Notes under the pieces: model-generated | The model's input: only the letters and a program-made list of their open reading frames with translations | The model's database searches: none | What the model was told of the DNA's origin: nothing | Shown: one piece after another, positions 14,114-23,326 of the stretch | Numbering within the stretch: the stretch's first letter is position 1 | Layout: each line of letters begins with the position of its first letter | NCBI GenBank assembly: GCA_021772635.1 | Contig: JAJFLP010000124.1 | Coordinates: 1 to 33,253 of the forward strand | DNA length: 33,253 nt | Source: Verrucomicrobiota bacterium | GTDB taxonomy: Bacteria > Verrucomicrobiota > Lentisphaeria > JABSQK01 > JAJFLO01 | Reading direction: 5' to 3' | Program-made: the position numbers and the translations under genes

Positions 14114-16171
14114 TCAATGAACAAAATCATCTGGATCCAGCGCTCCGTTTTTCACTAGCGGAACAAGCGACCATGCCTTTGGTGCATTCCAAGATTCTGT
14201 AAACGGGCGATTTCCGAATAATCCAAAGGTGCCATCTATCTCGACAACGACAGCAGAGACACCACGTCCAAGATATATTTCGGTTTCTGGGATCATATTA
14301 ATTGCAGGAAGTACTAGGTTTTGCACTCCTACCCCTTCCATTTTGATTAGATAGTCATTGAACTCGTCAGAGTCACAGATCACCGGACGGATTGCTGTCG
14401 CCGCGGGCTCACCTTGAATCCATGACAATAAAGAACTAAAACGTCGCTGTTTCGATTGACTAATCCCATTTCCATACCACCAGTCCCCTACCACTTCATC
14501 TGTCCAAATCCCCTGCGCCTTTAATCGCTTCATATTCAGTTCCTCCGGCCATATTTTCGGAGTCGAATTACTTAGAATCGTAAATAACGGATCCAACCGA
14601 CTATCATACGTTTCTGAGTTTCCTTCACTGCTGATAGTGTCGATCCACCGCCATGTATTTTTCGGCGGCGGATTCGGACCAACCCAAATGCCAGCTTCGT
14701 CACTATCAGCATTACTGACCCAGCGAGGACGTATTCCACTGATGGGAATAACCGAGAAGCTGGTTGAGATCCGCTCCCTCGGATCTCCAAATTCGAAAAA
14801 TGCCCGTTCGTCGCCAGAAAAATAGATGTATTCAGACCAAGTTGATGGAGTCTTGCCAAAAGCAGTAACAGCCCAAATTCCGACAATCGGTATTGCGAAA
14901 ATAAATGATCGACTTCGATTCGTTAAGAATAGAAGAGCTCCTATCAGCAAGAGAGCCCACGAAAGCGGGCATATTCTCGAAACCCGCCATCTGTATCTGA
15001 TTGTTTCGATTAGTGATATGATTCCGGGTTGATAAATTGCAAAGTTCGCAAGAACTGTGCTGTCTCCAAACAGAGTGATCGCACCTTTGCCAACAGCGGT
15101 TACGCCGGAAATGACTCGTCGCCCCAGTTGATCGTCACCAGTGGGCATTAGGCCACCGAAGAAATTCTTCGCGCTATAATCAACATTCTCATTCCACCAG
15201 CGGGCCGTGACCGTTGGCCACAAGAACCGGCCGTACTGTACGTTTGCTGTTTTTAGTGCTACAGAACTTGCACAGCTTACTTTTGCTTTGTCTGTAGGGT
15301 TACGGGGAAAAAATGCGGTCAGAGAAGTCTCTAGTCCAAAGCGACCGAGTAGGCTATTAACTACACGGCCATGCCCGTATAAATCGGTATGATCTGTAAC
15401 AACAACTAGATGTCCGCCGTTGCCAACCCACTCATGAACATGGTCTATCTGAGCAACACTGAAGGTGTCGGTAGGCGTTATCAGCCACGCCTCCTCAATT
15501 TTCTCACTCAAGTCCAACACAGGAATAATTGGGGATTCCAGTAATTGTCTCAATTCGGAATAACCATAACTCCAAGAAATACGCAAATTCTTAATCGGCG
15601 GCAATTCAACGTCAGCTCGAGCCCATTGACCACCGGCGATTATCGCGGTCTTTGGATTTTCTCCATTTCCGCTCGGGAAGAACAGGAATCCAGATCCCAG
15701 CAGTAGCAAAGTTGCGTAGATGGCAATTGATTTATAATGGAGAGTAATTGGGGGACAAACCCAAGATACTTCTTCGGTTCTACTATTCTTTCCATATATG
15801 GGCAAAACCAATACGGTCAAGAGAGCGATCAATGTGGCGGTGTCTTGGTCTTGAAATCTAAAGCTGAGCACAAGAGATGGCACCAAAAGGAGAGCAACGT
15901 GTTTGATTTTTTTCGGGATACAATCAAGGAAAACATACCTCAGAATATATATCGGCACGTATGAAATCACGGATACCATTGGCTCGGACGTGGCCACAGA
16001 TATTTGTTGACATAGAACAATGCAGTGACCATATAATGCTGGCTTAAGCAGTGCTCGTTTTCTTAATCCGATTGCGGAAACAATCCCCCAAAAAATTAAT
16101 AACTCCCCGTAACAGCCAAAATACGTACTCACAATGTGGGTAGTAAGACATACGAGAATTATTCCAACCAT
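14114..16171 (-). CDS. Polytopic membrane protein with DUF4350-like domain
   Basis: 685 aa from ATG 16171 (GGAG just upstream); GTG at 16180 is an alternative 3 codons earlier. About six hydrophobic segments in the first 180 residues, then a globular region (about 190-400) with a DUF4350/GATase-like alpha/beta segment (EEAWLITPTDTFSVAQIDHV, then WVGNGGHLVVVTDHTD), two further hydrophobic segments (about 410-460), and a long extracytoplasmic C-terminal region (about 470-685). DUF4350 proteins usually sit in membrane complexes with MoxR/BatA-type genes, none of which is present. It overlaps the preceding gene by 13 bp, so they are one operon with the TGCS-repeat protein. Function unknown. Confidence 0.72.
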   Translation of the reverse strand: MVGIILVCLTTHIVSTYFGCYGELLIFWGIVSAIGLRKRALLKPALYGHCIVLCQQISVATSEPMVSVISYVPIYILRYVFLDCIPKKIKHVALLLVPSLVLSFRFQDQDTATLIALLTVLVLPIYGKNSRTEEVSWVCPPITLHYKSIAIYATLLLLGSGFLFFPSGNGENPKTAIIAGGQWARADVELPPIKNLRISWSYGYSELRQLLESPIIPVLDLSEKIEEAWLITPTDTFSVAQIDHVHEWVGNGGHLVVVTDHTDLYGHGRVVNSLLGRFGLETSLTAFFPRNPTDKAKVSCASSVALKTANVQYGRFLWPTVTARWWNENVDYSAKNFFGGLMPTGDDQLGRRVISGVTAVGKGAITLFGDSTVLANFAIYQPGIISLIETIRYRWRVSRICPLSWALLLIGALLFLTNRSRSFIFAIPIVGIWAVTAFGKTPSTWSEYIYFSGDERAFFEFGDPRERISTSFSVIPISGIRPRWVSNADSDEAGIWVGPNPPPKNTWRWIDTISSEGNSETYDSRLDPLFTILSNSTPKIWPEELNMKRLKAQGIWTDEVVGDWWYGNGISQSKQRRFSSLLSWIQGEPAATAIRPVICDSDEFNDYLIKMEGVGVQNLVLPAINMIPETEIYLGRGVSAVVVEIDGTFGLFGNRPFTESWNAPKAWSLVPLVKNGALDPDDFVH

Positions 16172-17679
16172 TTGCTCCACTCCAATTTCGCTGGACTACC
16201 AGTTCCAATCACGGTAACATCTCCCAATCGAATTATCGGTCGCCCTACTTTTAAGTCCACGAGTAAATTTCGCGCGTCAGTTATGCCCTCTAGATTACCA
16301 ACTGGCAGATCACTGACAGTCACAATGTGGTTTCGAATCTTTATCGTTGCTCCCGGTAATCCAATCACAATCTTCTCACCGTCGCGAACTCTCGTTGACT
16401 TTCCCGAATCAACTATTAGAGCCTTGCAGTTTTTTGTCCCTCGGAGATAAGTATACCCGGTGTCTGCCAGACTACGTAATGTGCCAGAGATCTTAGACGA
16501 TTCATGTGGCCACCCCACGTTTCCGATTATTCGTATATCCCCCTTGGATGAAGGGGGAAAGGCAACCAATATCAGTCCGGCAATCATACCCAATAGCGAC
16601 GCATTAATACTGCGCCTCACCAATAATGATCCTATAAGCATTGCTAAATTCGCTATTCGGAATGTCTTGGTTTTGTGAACAATTTCCCACAATGCTGCAG
16701 ATTGGTAGTTAGCGAGTCGATCAACGAAGGGATCGGAGTCGTTTATATACGTAGTATCTTTATAAACTGTAACAATCGGTTCAAGATAATGCCCCCCAGA
16801 GTGTCGTGTCGAAGCCAGCAACACTCTACCAGTAAATTCAAGGCGACCTCCTAGGTTTGACACCCACTGACGGTCTTTCCCGAGGGCAGCTAACAGGTAT
16901 TGATTACCCATTAACTGATTTCTAGTCCATGGTCGGGTTTGGGCAATGTCACCGTTTATGATAGGTGTAGATTGTAGAGATGACGCAAGCCCATGTTCTA
17001 AAAGGTGAATGGGCCGAAGAGAATTGTTTGGCAAACCATCGGCAGTTAGACTAGTGATACCAATGGTTCCTGCTACAGGTTTAGCCGAAATCAATTCAGC
17101 GCCAATGATTTTGGCCAAGATTTTGCCATAGCTGTAGCCGTCGGCTAAGGTTCGATTGTACTGAACTTGGACATCCGCCCTTGGACGGGCGATTTCAAAA
17201 ATAGTACATAGCGCACAGATTACAGCGAGAAATGAATAGATGATCGAATTTACACGGTTGCCTAACCAGCAAATTAAAATATATGTGGGGGCGACTAAGT
17301 AGGGAACGTAGGTAAAATTGCCGACCGCGAACTCTTGTAAAATCCAAATTACCAAAAGTGCAGAAGGAATTGAGTTGGGTATCGATTTCCCGTTTCTCCC
17401 GGCGATTGCTAAGATCACAATCCAAAAACCGAACAAGTAAACTACCTGCCACCATAGCAAGGCGAATAGAAAAGAGAGAGCGGTTGTGATTAGTCCGACG
17501 CGGTCTCGGGCTCGAATATTCAAGAACAGCAGTAAACCGAAACAAAGACCTACTATAAGCTTAAATAATTCTCCGGATCCGAACCCTCGCGTTAGCAGCA
17601 ATGGGAATAAGATATAAGGCAGGGGAAAAGCAGGATGCTGAGAATTTAGGGCGCACCCCCCCTTCATGGCGGCTAGCAT
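16159..17679 (-). CDS. Polytopic membrane protein of the TGCS operon
   Basis: 506 aa from ATG 17679, chosen for AGGTGG 6 bases upstream; an in-frame TTG at 17757 is less likely. The first 190 residues hold about seven hydrophobic helices. Then comes an extracytoplasmic region (about 190-350, VQYNRTLADGYSYG onward), more hydrophobic segments (about 350-380), and a C-terminal beta-rich region with IRIIGNVGWPHESS, LADTGYTYLRG and VRDGEKIVIGLPG. No family recognised. The 3' end overlaps the DUF4350-like gene by 13 bp and the gene begins 90 bp after the TGCS-repeat ORF, so all three are co-transcribed. A role in handling the repeat protein is a guess. Confidence 0.7.
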   Translation of the reverse strand: MLAAMKGGCALNSQHPAFPLPYILFPLLLTRGFGSGELFKLIVGLCFGLLLFLNIRARDRVGLITTALSFLFALLWWQVVYLFGFWIVILAIAGRNGKSIPNSIPSALLVIWILQEFAVGNFTYVPYLVAPTYILICWLGNRVNSIIYSFLAVICALCTIFEIARPRADVQVQYNRTLADGYSYGKILAKIIGAELISAKPVAGTIGITSLTADGLPNNSLRPIHLLEHGLASSLQSTPIINGDIAQTRPWTRNQLMGNQYLLAALGKDRQWVSNLGGRLEFTGRVLLASTRHSGGHYLEPIVTVYKDTTYINDSDPFVDRLANYQSAALWEIVHKTKTFRIANLAMLIGSLLVRRSINASLLGMIAGLILVAFPPSSKGDIRIIGNVGWPHESSKISGTLRSLADTGYTYLRGTKNCKALIVDSGKSTRVRDGEKIVIGLPGATIKIRNHIVTVSDLPVGNLEGITDARNLLVDLKVGRPIIRLGDVTVIGTGSPAKLEWSKWLE

Positions 17680-17769
17680 CTGTCGCCACCTAGTCGTTTT
17701 TAAGCTATGATACACACGAAAAACTGAGCCTGTGTTTAGTGGCAGGGCGCCCGGCAAAGACTAGGTACG

Positions 17770-18087
17770 TCAATAGCAACCGTAAGAGCAACCCGTGGAG
17801 CAACCTGTGGAGCAACCTGTGGAGCAACCCGTGGAGCAACCCGTGGAGCAACCCGTGCTGCGGCCGAATTCATGGATGTCGCCATGGGTCCAAAGCAACC
17901 GTGCCTGTTTACCGTAATCTGGTGAAACTTGCAAATCACCCGACTCGAAAAAGGAAATAGCGGCCGCTTCAGAACTAAACCCAGAGCCTTTCTTCGCCAC
18001 GTCAGAAAACATTTCCACGCTTAATCCGGAAATGCAAAGTGTCGTGAGTCCTACGAGGACAGTAAAGAATTTGACTTTGGTTATCAC
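17770..18087 (-). CDS. Secreted short protein with C-terminal TGCS repeats
   Basis: 105 aa. The ATG is preceded by GAGGTG at 8 bases. A signal peptide (VKFFTVLVGLTTLCISGLS, about 5-23) is followed by a moderately acidic linker (AAAISFFESGDLQVSPDYGK) and a tail of at least six STGC units ending YGCY: seven cysteines with three-residue spacing in the last 30 residues. The layout (leader, linker, repetitive core rich in Ser, Thr, Gly and Cys) resembles RiPP precursors or cysteine-crosslinked surface or metal-binding peptides, but a Sec signal is unusual for most RiPPs and no modifying enzyme is next to it. The two genes downstream are large membrane proteins, so export or anchoring by them is possible. 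Repeat number may vary between strains. Confidence 0.75.
   Translation of the reverse strand: MITKVKFFTVLVGLTTLCISGLSVEMFSDVAKKGSGFSSEAAAISFFESGDLQVSPDYGKQARLLWTHGDIHEFGRSTGCSTGCSTGCSTGCSTGCSTGCSYGCY
17795..17854 (-). repeat. 12-bp tandem repeat encoding TGCS units
   Basis: Five adjacent copies of GTGGAGCAACC(C/T) run from 17795 to 17854 with degenerate copies on both sides (from about 17783 and up to about 17863). The unit is a multiple of 3, so expansion or contraction keeps the reading frame of the minus-strand gene. This is a coding minisatellite, not a CRISPR array: there are no spacers. Confidence 0.9.
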
Positions 18088-18241
18088 GTATTCACCTCGA
18101 AAGTAACGTACCCGGAAATTAATCGCAATGCAACCTTTAATTGGAAATTATCTAACCGGAACGATCTTTCCGATAGCCTAGTAACACCGACGGCACGCTC
18201 ACTTAGCGCATAAAAGGGAATTGCAAGGAAGTCAGAAATCT

Positions 18242-18345
18242 GCTATGGAATGACAAGACCCCTATGACACCATGGGAATATAGACATAGTTGCAAATATG
18301 AGTCTGACTCAATATCAGAGGTAAACACTAGACGTTTTGAACCCG
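18242..18345 (+). pseudogene. Remnant of a thermonuclease gene 3' part
   Basis: This stretch matches a part of the intact thermonuclease gene at 30610-30712, including exact shared runs such as GGGAATATAGACATAGT and GTCTGACTC, then ATATCAGAGG and GAACCCG. Several gaps and point changes break the frame, and nothing upstream gives the start or the catalytic part. It is therefore a decayed partial duplicate, 12 kb away from the living copy. It lies in the same gene-poor strip as the IS3 remnant, 18088-18556, in which I see no intact gene. Confidence 0.75.
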
Positions 18346-18423
18346 CTACGTCATCCCTTAATAATCGAGCATGACTAGCTTTAGTATTTTTCTTCGGGTA
18401 GTCTACAGAAAGAGGATGTAGAC

Positions 18424-18516
18424 ATGAAGAAGAAACGTTATACAGAAGAACAGATCGTCTACCATTAAGGAAATCTCAGGCGGAAGCGACAGAAGCTGGG
18501 ACTTATGCGAGCAATG
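18424..18516 (+). pseudogene. IS3-family orfA (transposase) N-terminal remnant
   Basis: The frame from ATG 18424 gives MKKKRYTEEQIVYH before a stop; shifting frame the sequence continues IKEISGGSDRSWDLCEQ. This matches the start of IS3-family OrfA proteins (KKKR.TEEQI ... L.E...G). It is truncated after about 30 codons and frameshifted. No inverted repeats or orfB are visible, so it is a degraded insertion-sequence scar. Confidence 0.6.
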
Positions 18517-18556
18517 ATAATAATTTAGACATTGGCGTAACCGCAAAGAAAATAGT

Positions 18557-19603
18557 ATGAAAAAACTACTTGTGACTGGTTCTTCTGGATTGATTGGATC
18601 TGAAGTGGTGGATTATTTTTGTCGATTGGGCTGGTGGGTACGCGGAATTGACAATAATATGCGCGCCAATTTTTTGGGGCCGCAAAGCGATACTCGTTGG
18701 AATCAAAAAAGACTTGAGTCTTTACATGAAAACTTCGAACACTTCGAACTTGATGTTCGTGATCGATTGCGCATCGCCGATTGTCTCACTCAAATGAAGC
18801 CGGACTTGATCGTGCATGCTGCCGCGCAACCCAGCCATGATTTAGCAGCCTCTCGTCCATTTGACGATTTTGACGTCAATGCTGTAGGAACTTTAAACCT
18901 GATTGAGTCAACACGATTACATGCTCCCGAAGCAGTATTTGTGTTAATGAGTACGAACAAGGTCTATGGCGACCGGCCGAACTCGATCACTTTAATAGAG
19001 AAGGAAACACGTTGGGATTATGATGACCCCGAGTATGTCAACGGAATCCCTGAAACATTTTCGATTGATCAGAGTATGCACAGCCTTTTCGGAGCATCAA
19101 AGCTAGCTGCGGATGTGTGTGTTCAGGAGTATGGTCGCTATTTTGACATGCACACCTGTTGTCTCCGCGGCGGGTGTTTGACCGGCCCCAATCAAAGTGC
19201 AGTCGAATTGCATGGGTTCCTCAGCTACCTTATAAAATGTAACTTAGAGGGGCGTCTATATAAGATTTTTGGGTATAAGGGAAAGCAGGTACGGGACAAC
19301 ATGCACTCTGCTGACGTCGCTCGATTTATTCACGCTTTCTATAACGCACCGCGATGCGGGGAAGTCTACAACATGGGTGGCGGGCGTCAGAACAGTTGTT
19401 CAATTTTGGAAGCTTTCGATAAGGTCGCTGCACTTTCGAACCGGCAAATGAACTTTGAGTACGTTGAAGAAAATCGCGTCGGGGATCACATTTGCTACAT
19501 GAGTGATTTAACAAAGATGCGAAGCCATTTTCCCCATTGGAATCTATCAATAAGTCTCGACGATATTTTTGAGCAAGTTTACCTGGCTTGGACGGAAAAA
19601 TGA
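18557..19603 (+). CDS. NAD-dependent epimerase, CDP-paratose 2-epimerase-like
   Basis: 348 aa, the normal length for an extended SDR. The Rossmann motif is at residues 7-13 ([11 protein letters not shown]). Family features are [48 protein letters not shown] and [12 protein letters not shown], which match the TyvE/CDP-paratose 2-epimerase-like group. The usual Tyr of YxxxK is Phe here (LFGASK) but the Lys is kept; this F is also, from memory, common in close relatives, so it may not be a defect. It would interconvert a nucleotide sugar for surface glycan. First gene of the glycosylation cassette, 177 bp ahead of a second SDR. An ATG is used with no strong ribosome binding site. Confidence 0.85.
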   Translation: MKKLLVTGSSGLIGSEVVDYFCRLGWWVRGIDNNMRANFLGPQSDTRWNQKRLESLHENFEHFELDVRDRLRIADCLTQMKPDLIVHAAAQPSHDLAASRPFDDFDVNAVGTLNLIESTRLHAPEAVFVLMSTNKVYGDRPNSITLIEKETRWDYDDPEYVNGIPETFSIDQSMHSLFGASKLAADVCVQEYGRYFDMHTCCLRGGCLTGPNQSAVELHGFLSYLIKCNLEGRLYKIFGYKGKQVRDNMHSADVARFIHAFYNAPRCGEVYNMGGGRQNSCSILEAFDKVAALSNRQMNFEYVEENRVGDHICYMSDLTKMRSHFPHWNLSISLDDIFEQVYLAWTEK

Positions 19604-19780
19604 AGGTTCAAAAAGTGCGGTAAATCAATGGTTCGCGACGATGGTTAATAGGCGACTCATTGCTGAATATAAAATTAGACGGTGTAGCCCTGGGCGTCAG
19701 TACGTTGACTGCTGTCGTCTTGTTACCAAATATTGCAGGAAACGGGGGATTACGAAAAGAAGCGTGACACGGTTTAAAAC

Positions 19781-20854
19781 ATGAAAATACTAATCTCTGG
19801 AGTTTGTGGATTCGTTGGTCGAACCATTGCTGAAGGCCTGTTAGATGCTCAGTATGGCGGCACTTATGAGATTGTAGGTATTGACAACCTCATTCGCCCT
19901 GGATCTTGGCTTAATCGTGACTACCTAATGCGAAGTGGAGCTAAAGTTTATCATGGTGACATTCGTCAAGCGAGTGACCTGGAATTGATAGGGCATGTAG
20001 ACTGGGTTATTGACTGTGCCGCTAATTCGAGTGTGTTGGCCGGGGTGAATGGAGAATCAAGTACTCGCCAGCTTGTTGAGCATAATCTACTAGGAACCGT
20101 TAATTTACTTGAGCATTGCAAGGGGTGTCACGCTGGCTTCATCCTGCTAAGCACTAGCCGGGTATATGGGATTGAGCCTCTGAGATCTCTTAATTTTGAG
20201 ATTAATGCTAGTGGGTATTCACCAGTTGCCGATCAAGACTTCCCTCCCGGCCTTAGCCGTAATGGTGTGGCCGAAAATTGCTCAACAAAGGCGCCGATAT
20301 CCCTATATGGAGCCACTAAGCTTGCAAGCGAAACGCTGGCGTTGGAATACGGTGGGATTTTTGACTTTCCCGTCTGGGTAAACCGTTGTGGTGTTTTGGC
20401 AGGGGCAGGTCAGTTCGGGCGAAGTGATCAGGGGATTTTTTCATATTGGATTCATTCGTGGCGCGCACGGAAAACACTTAAATATATCGGGTTTGATGGA
20501 ACGGGTCATCAAGTAAGAGATTGTCTTAACCCTACTGATCTAATTCCGTTGATAAAGAAGCAACTGGATGAATGCGATAAACAAAAACCCCGTGTCGTGA
20601 ATGTAGGTGGTGGGCGAGAAAACAGTATGTCCTTGAAGAGGCTTTCAGATTGGTGCGAAAACCGATTCGGGCCACGTCAGGTAGAAAACGATCTTAATCA
20701 GCGCCCCTTCGACATACCATGGCTTGTAATGGACATCTCACAAGTCAGCCAGATATGGAATTGGTGCCCAACAACAAATATCGAATCCACATTGGCAGAG
20801 ATCGCTAAGCATGCTGATAACAATCCAGAGTGGTTAAAATCAATCAGCGAATGA
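19781..20854 (+). CDS. SDR nucleotide-sugar epimerase/dehydratase, second of pair
   Basis: 357 aa, extended short-chain dehydrogenase fold. SGVCGFVGRTIAEGL at 6-20 is the NAD-binding motif; GIDNL at the end of beta-2; CAANSSVLAGV; STSRVYG with the catalytic Ser/Thr region; and an intact YGATK (Tyr and Lys). The C-terminal half is divergent. This and the previous gene are homologous and adjacent, like the paratose/tyvelose-type pair, so a two-step conversion (for instance dehydratase or reductase then epimerase) is plausible. The exact sugar cannot be read from sequence. The stop is 4 bp from the GTG of the next gene, indicating an operon. Confidence 0.85.
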   Translation: MKILISGVCGFVGRTIAEGLLDAQYGGTYEIVGIDNLIRPGSWLNRDYLMRSGAKVYHGDIRQASDLELIGHVDWVIDCAANSSVLAGVNGESSTRQLVEHNLLGTVNLLEHCKGCHAGFILLSTSRVYGIEPLRSLNFEINASGYSPVADQDFPPGLSRNGVAENCSTKAPISLYGATKLASETLALEYGGIFDFPVWVNRCGVLAGAGQFGRSDQGIFSYWIHSWRARKTLKYIGFDGTGHQVRDCLNPTDLIPLIKKQLDECDKQKPRVVNVGGGRENSMSLKRLSDWCENRFGPRQVENDLNQRPFDIPWLVMDISQVSQIWNWCPTTNIESTLAEIAKHADNNPEWLKSISE

Positions 20855-20858
20855 ACGA

Positions 20859-21665
20859 GTGAAAAATTGTAGATCACCTAAGCCGGCAGCCGACGCACTT
20901 GCTTTTTTGACTGTGGTAATCCCCGCACGCAACGAGGTCGATAATATAGAATCGGCCGTTAGGCATGTACACTTGGAGTTGAAGCGACACGTTGTGGCAC
21001 ATGAGATTATTGTGGTGGATGATGGAAGTACGGACGATACTTGGGGTAAGTTGGGGGAGTTACAAAAAACAATTACGCAATTGAATCCCATACGAAATCA
21101 CGGAGAGAATGGTTTTGGCAATGCAATTATTCAAGGCATTGATTCTGCACAGGGGGATGCTGTTGTAATCATGATGGCCGATGAGTCGGATGATTACCGG
21201 GATGTCCTACAATATTGGACGACCCTAAATCAAGGCTGGGATTGTGTGTTTGGAAGCCGTTTCATGAAGGGCGGTGCAGTTATTGACTACCCGATCATCA
21301 AGTTGGTGTTAAATAGACTTTTTAATTGGTCTATTAAGTTGTTCTTTCAAATTCCATTGAACGATACAACCAATGCGTTCAAGGCTTATCGAATGACTGC
21401 GCTAGATGGCTGTAGACCTTTCTTGTCACCACACTTTAACTTGACGGTTGAACTACCTCTCAAGGCGATCGTCCGCGGATATAGCTGGACGACTATACCT
21501 ACTGTTTGGCGTAACCGACGCTACGGTGTAGCAAAATTGAAAATCAGAGAAATGGGTAGTCGTTATTTCTTTATCGTCGCTTACGTTTGGCTCGAGAAAT
21601 ACTTCAGCAAGGGAGATTACCGTAAGCGGCAAATTGAGAGTAAGCCAATCGAGCCCAGTTCGTAA
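20859..21665 (+). CDS. GT2 glycosyltransferase, polyprenyl-phosphate sugar synthase (DPM1-like)
   Basis: 268 aa starting at GTG 20859. GT-A fold features: VVIPARNEVDNIESAV near the N terminus, VVDDGSTDD, a GFGNAIIQG motif, and MMADESDD in place of the more usual acidic metal site, followed by CVFGSRF. No membrane helix at the C terminus, as in cytosolic DPM1. Such enzymes transfer mannose or another sugar from the nucleotide donor to undecaprenyl/dolichyl phosphate, giving the lipid-linked donor needed by GT-C enzymes, three of which follow directly. The SDR genes upstream could make its sugar nucleotide. Substrate not determined. Confidence 0.85.
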   Translation: MKNCRSPKPAADALAFLTVVIPARNEVDNIESAVRHVHLELKRHVVAHEIIVVDDGSTDDTWGKLGELQKTITQLNPIRNHGENGFGNAIIQGIDSAQGDAVVIMMADESDDYRDVLQYWTTLNQGWDCVFGSRFMKGGAVIDYPIIKLVLNRLFNWSIKLFFQIPLNDTTNAFKAYRMTALDGCRPFLSPHFNLTVELPLKAIVRGYSWTTIPTVWRNRRYGVAKLKIREMGSRYFFIVAYVWLEKYFSKGDYRKRQIESKPIEPSS

Positions 21666-21733
21666 TTTACTGGCATTATTTTGAACGTGTATCAAACACT
21701 CTTTGGGTTTCCGTTCTCTCGAGATAAGTCAAT

Positions 21734-23326
21734 ATGAGTAAGGTAAGAACTAAAATGCCATTACCACCTTCCAAGAAAGGCTCAGAACAATCGTTCAGTT
21801 CAAGATTTCAGTCGTGGAACGACGTGGATACTTTCCTCATTGTTGGCATTACTCTTCTAGCATTTACTCTTCGCATGACAGGTATAGACGCACAAGGGCT
21901 TTGGCATGATGAGCTCTACACACTTGGCAATCTAGTAGGGTTTGACCTGTACCTTTTCCCGGGGTCAGACTTAGCAATCAATGAGGCTGTCGGTCCAGCC
22001 GGAAACTACGTTGATCGACTTAGCCAAGATCTATTTTGGCCGAATCTATGGCGCAATATGGTACACGAAGGTCATCCACCTCTTTATCTTCTTTTGGTAA
22101 AGGTTTGGACTTTAGTCAGCAACACATCGCCATACACTATTCGCCTGTTTTCCGTAATTACCTCTACACTCGCAGTTCCGTTTGTGTTTCTTGCAGGTAT
22201 GCAGCTCGGAGGTAGGAAGGTTGCGATCTTCGCAGTATTATTATTAGCGACTTCTCCGTTCCAAGTTTACTTTTCTACTCAAGCACGAAGTTACAGTCTA
22301 TTGGCCATGTTGGCGGCTGCAACGACATTTACTGCCTTGATTCTTCATGATACTAGGAACCCATCGAGATTACAATGGTCAGCTTGGATACTGTGCGCAT
22401 CGGCAATGTGCTTAACTCACTATTTCGCAGTTATTTATTGTTTTCTGCTTCTCATCTTCTTAATTTTCCCTTCAATAAAAGAAAACTGGAATACGAGGAC
22501 GATTGGATCAATATGCTTGGCTTTGATTCCGCTGTTCATTTTATCGGCGTGGCTTCCAGTCCTTTACCTTCAAGTAACCGCTCATGGCTCTGGGCACTGG
22601 ACGCAAGGACGTATTGGTATTTGGCCGTCACTGGAGAATACGCTCTACGGGTTCTTGGAACTACTTGCAGGCCCACCGATTATTTCGCCTAGGCCGGAAT
22701 TGATATTCCTGGTTGTACTTTTCGCTATTAGTGTTGTGGTCATTTTTTGGCGCCCACGAAGGCCCCATTCACACATCCCACTCTTATTTCTCTTAATGCT
22801 TCCGCTTCACGCTTTGCTTGTATTCGTTGCGGACATAATTCTTAACCACCACACTATTACCGTACCCCGATATTCTAGCAGCCTAGCCATTCCGTTAACT
22901 TTGATTCTCGCCTATACACTGTCACGGCTTAGAGGTACTGGCGTCGCATTGGCGCTGATTTTTTCACTAACAACAATACATGGCGCGGTACTAACAAGTC
23001 GTGGAGATCGCGCACCTCGGCAGATGTTGATCGAGGTCGCTACTTATATCAATCAAAATAGCAAGCAAGGCGACATCGTCGTTGTTACTCCGAACGGACC
23101 GACGCTCATAGGCGTCGCACTGTACCTCAAGCCCGACACGCTTGTAACAGCAATACCCGCTTCCGCCTTAGTGAAATTATTAAATGACAACGACCGTCAG
23201 CCAGAGCAGACGATTTGGAACGTCCAGCAACGTTTAGGTCTTTCGTACGAGTCTTGGTCAGATTCCAGCACTCCTCCTCCGCAGTCTCTAATCCGGTTCG
23301 CAGGTGTCGACCTTGCCAAGTACTAG
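21734..23326 (+). CDS. GT-C (GT39-like) membrane glycosyltransferase
   Basis: 530 aa with about 11-13 hydrophobic segments. The first extracytoplasmic loop holds an acidic pair in GLWHDELYTL (about residues 57-66), typical for the catalytic or donor-binding Asp of PMT/ArnT-like GT39 enzymes, followed later by GHPPLYLLLVKVW, another GT39-like motif. It would transfer a sugar from the lipid-linked donor made by the GT2 to a protein, lipid or glycan outside the cytoplasmic membrane. The C-terminal 100 residues are soluble. The 3' end overlaps the start of the next GT-C-like gene by 23 bp. Confidence 0.8.
   Translation: MSKVRTKMPLPPSKKGSEQSFSSRFQSWNDVDTFLIVGITLLAFTLRMTGIDAQGLWHDELYTLGNLVGFDLYLFPGSDLAINEAVGPAGNYVDRLSQDLFWPNLWRNMVHEGHPPLYLLLVKVWTLVSNTSPYTIRLFSVITSTLAVPFVFLAGMQLGGRKVAIFAVLLLATSPFQVYFSTQARSYSLLAMLAAATTFTALILHDTRNPSRLQWSAWILCASAMCLTHYFAVIYCFLLLIFLIFPSIKENWNTRTIGSICLALIPLFILSAWLPVLYLQVTAHGSGHWTQGRIGIWPSLENTLYGFLELLAGPPIISPRPELIFLVVLFAISVVVIFWRPRRPHSHIPLLFLLMLPLHALLVFVADIILNHHTITVPRYSSSLAIPLTLILAYTLSRLRGTGVALALIFSLTTIHGAVLTSRGDRAPRQMLIEVATYINQNSKQGDIVVVTPNGPTLIGVALYLKPDTLVTAIPASALVKLLNDNDRQPEQTIWNVQQRLGLSYESWSDSSTPPPQSLIRFAGVDLAKY

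Noticed and set aside
17795..17854. Tandem repeat that could look like a CRISPR or iteron array
   Set aside because: Units are adjacent with no spacers, and the period is a multiple of 3 inside a coding frame, so it is a coding minisatellite.
19569..19784. Small Arg/Cys-rich frame between the two SDR genes, and a second open frame with a hydrophobic stretch in the same gap
   Set aside because: Mostly inside the gap or overlapping the preceding gene, with no ribosome binding site or homology signal; the region is left as intergenic.
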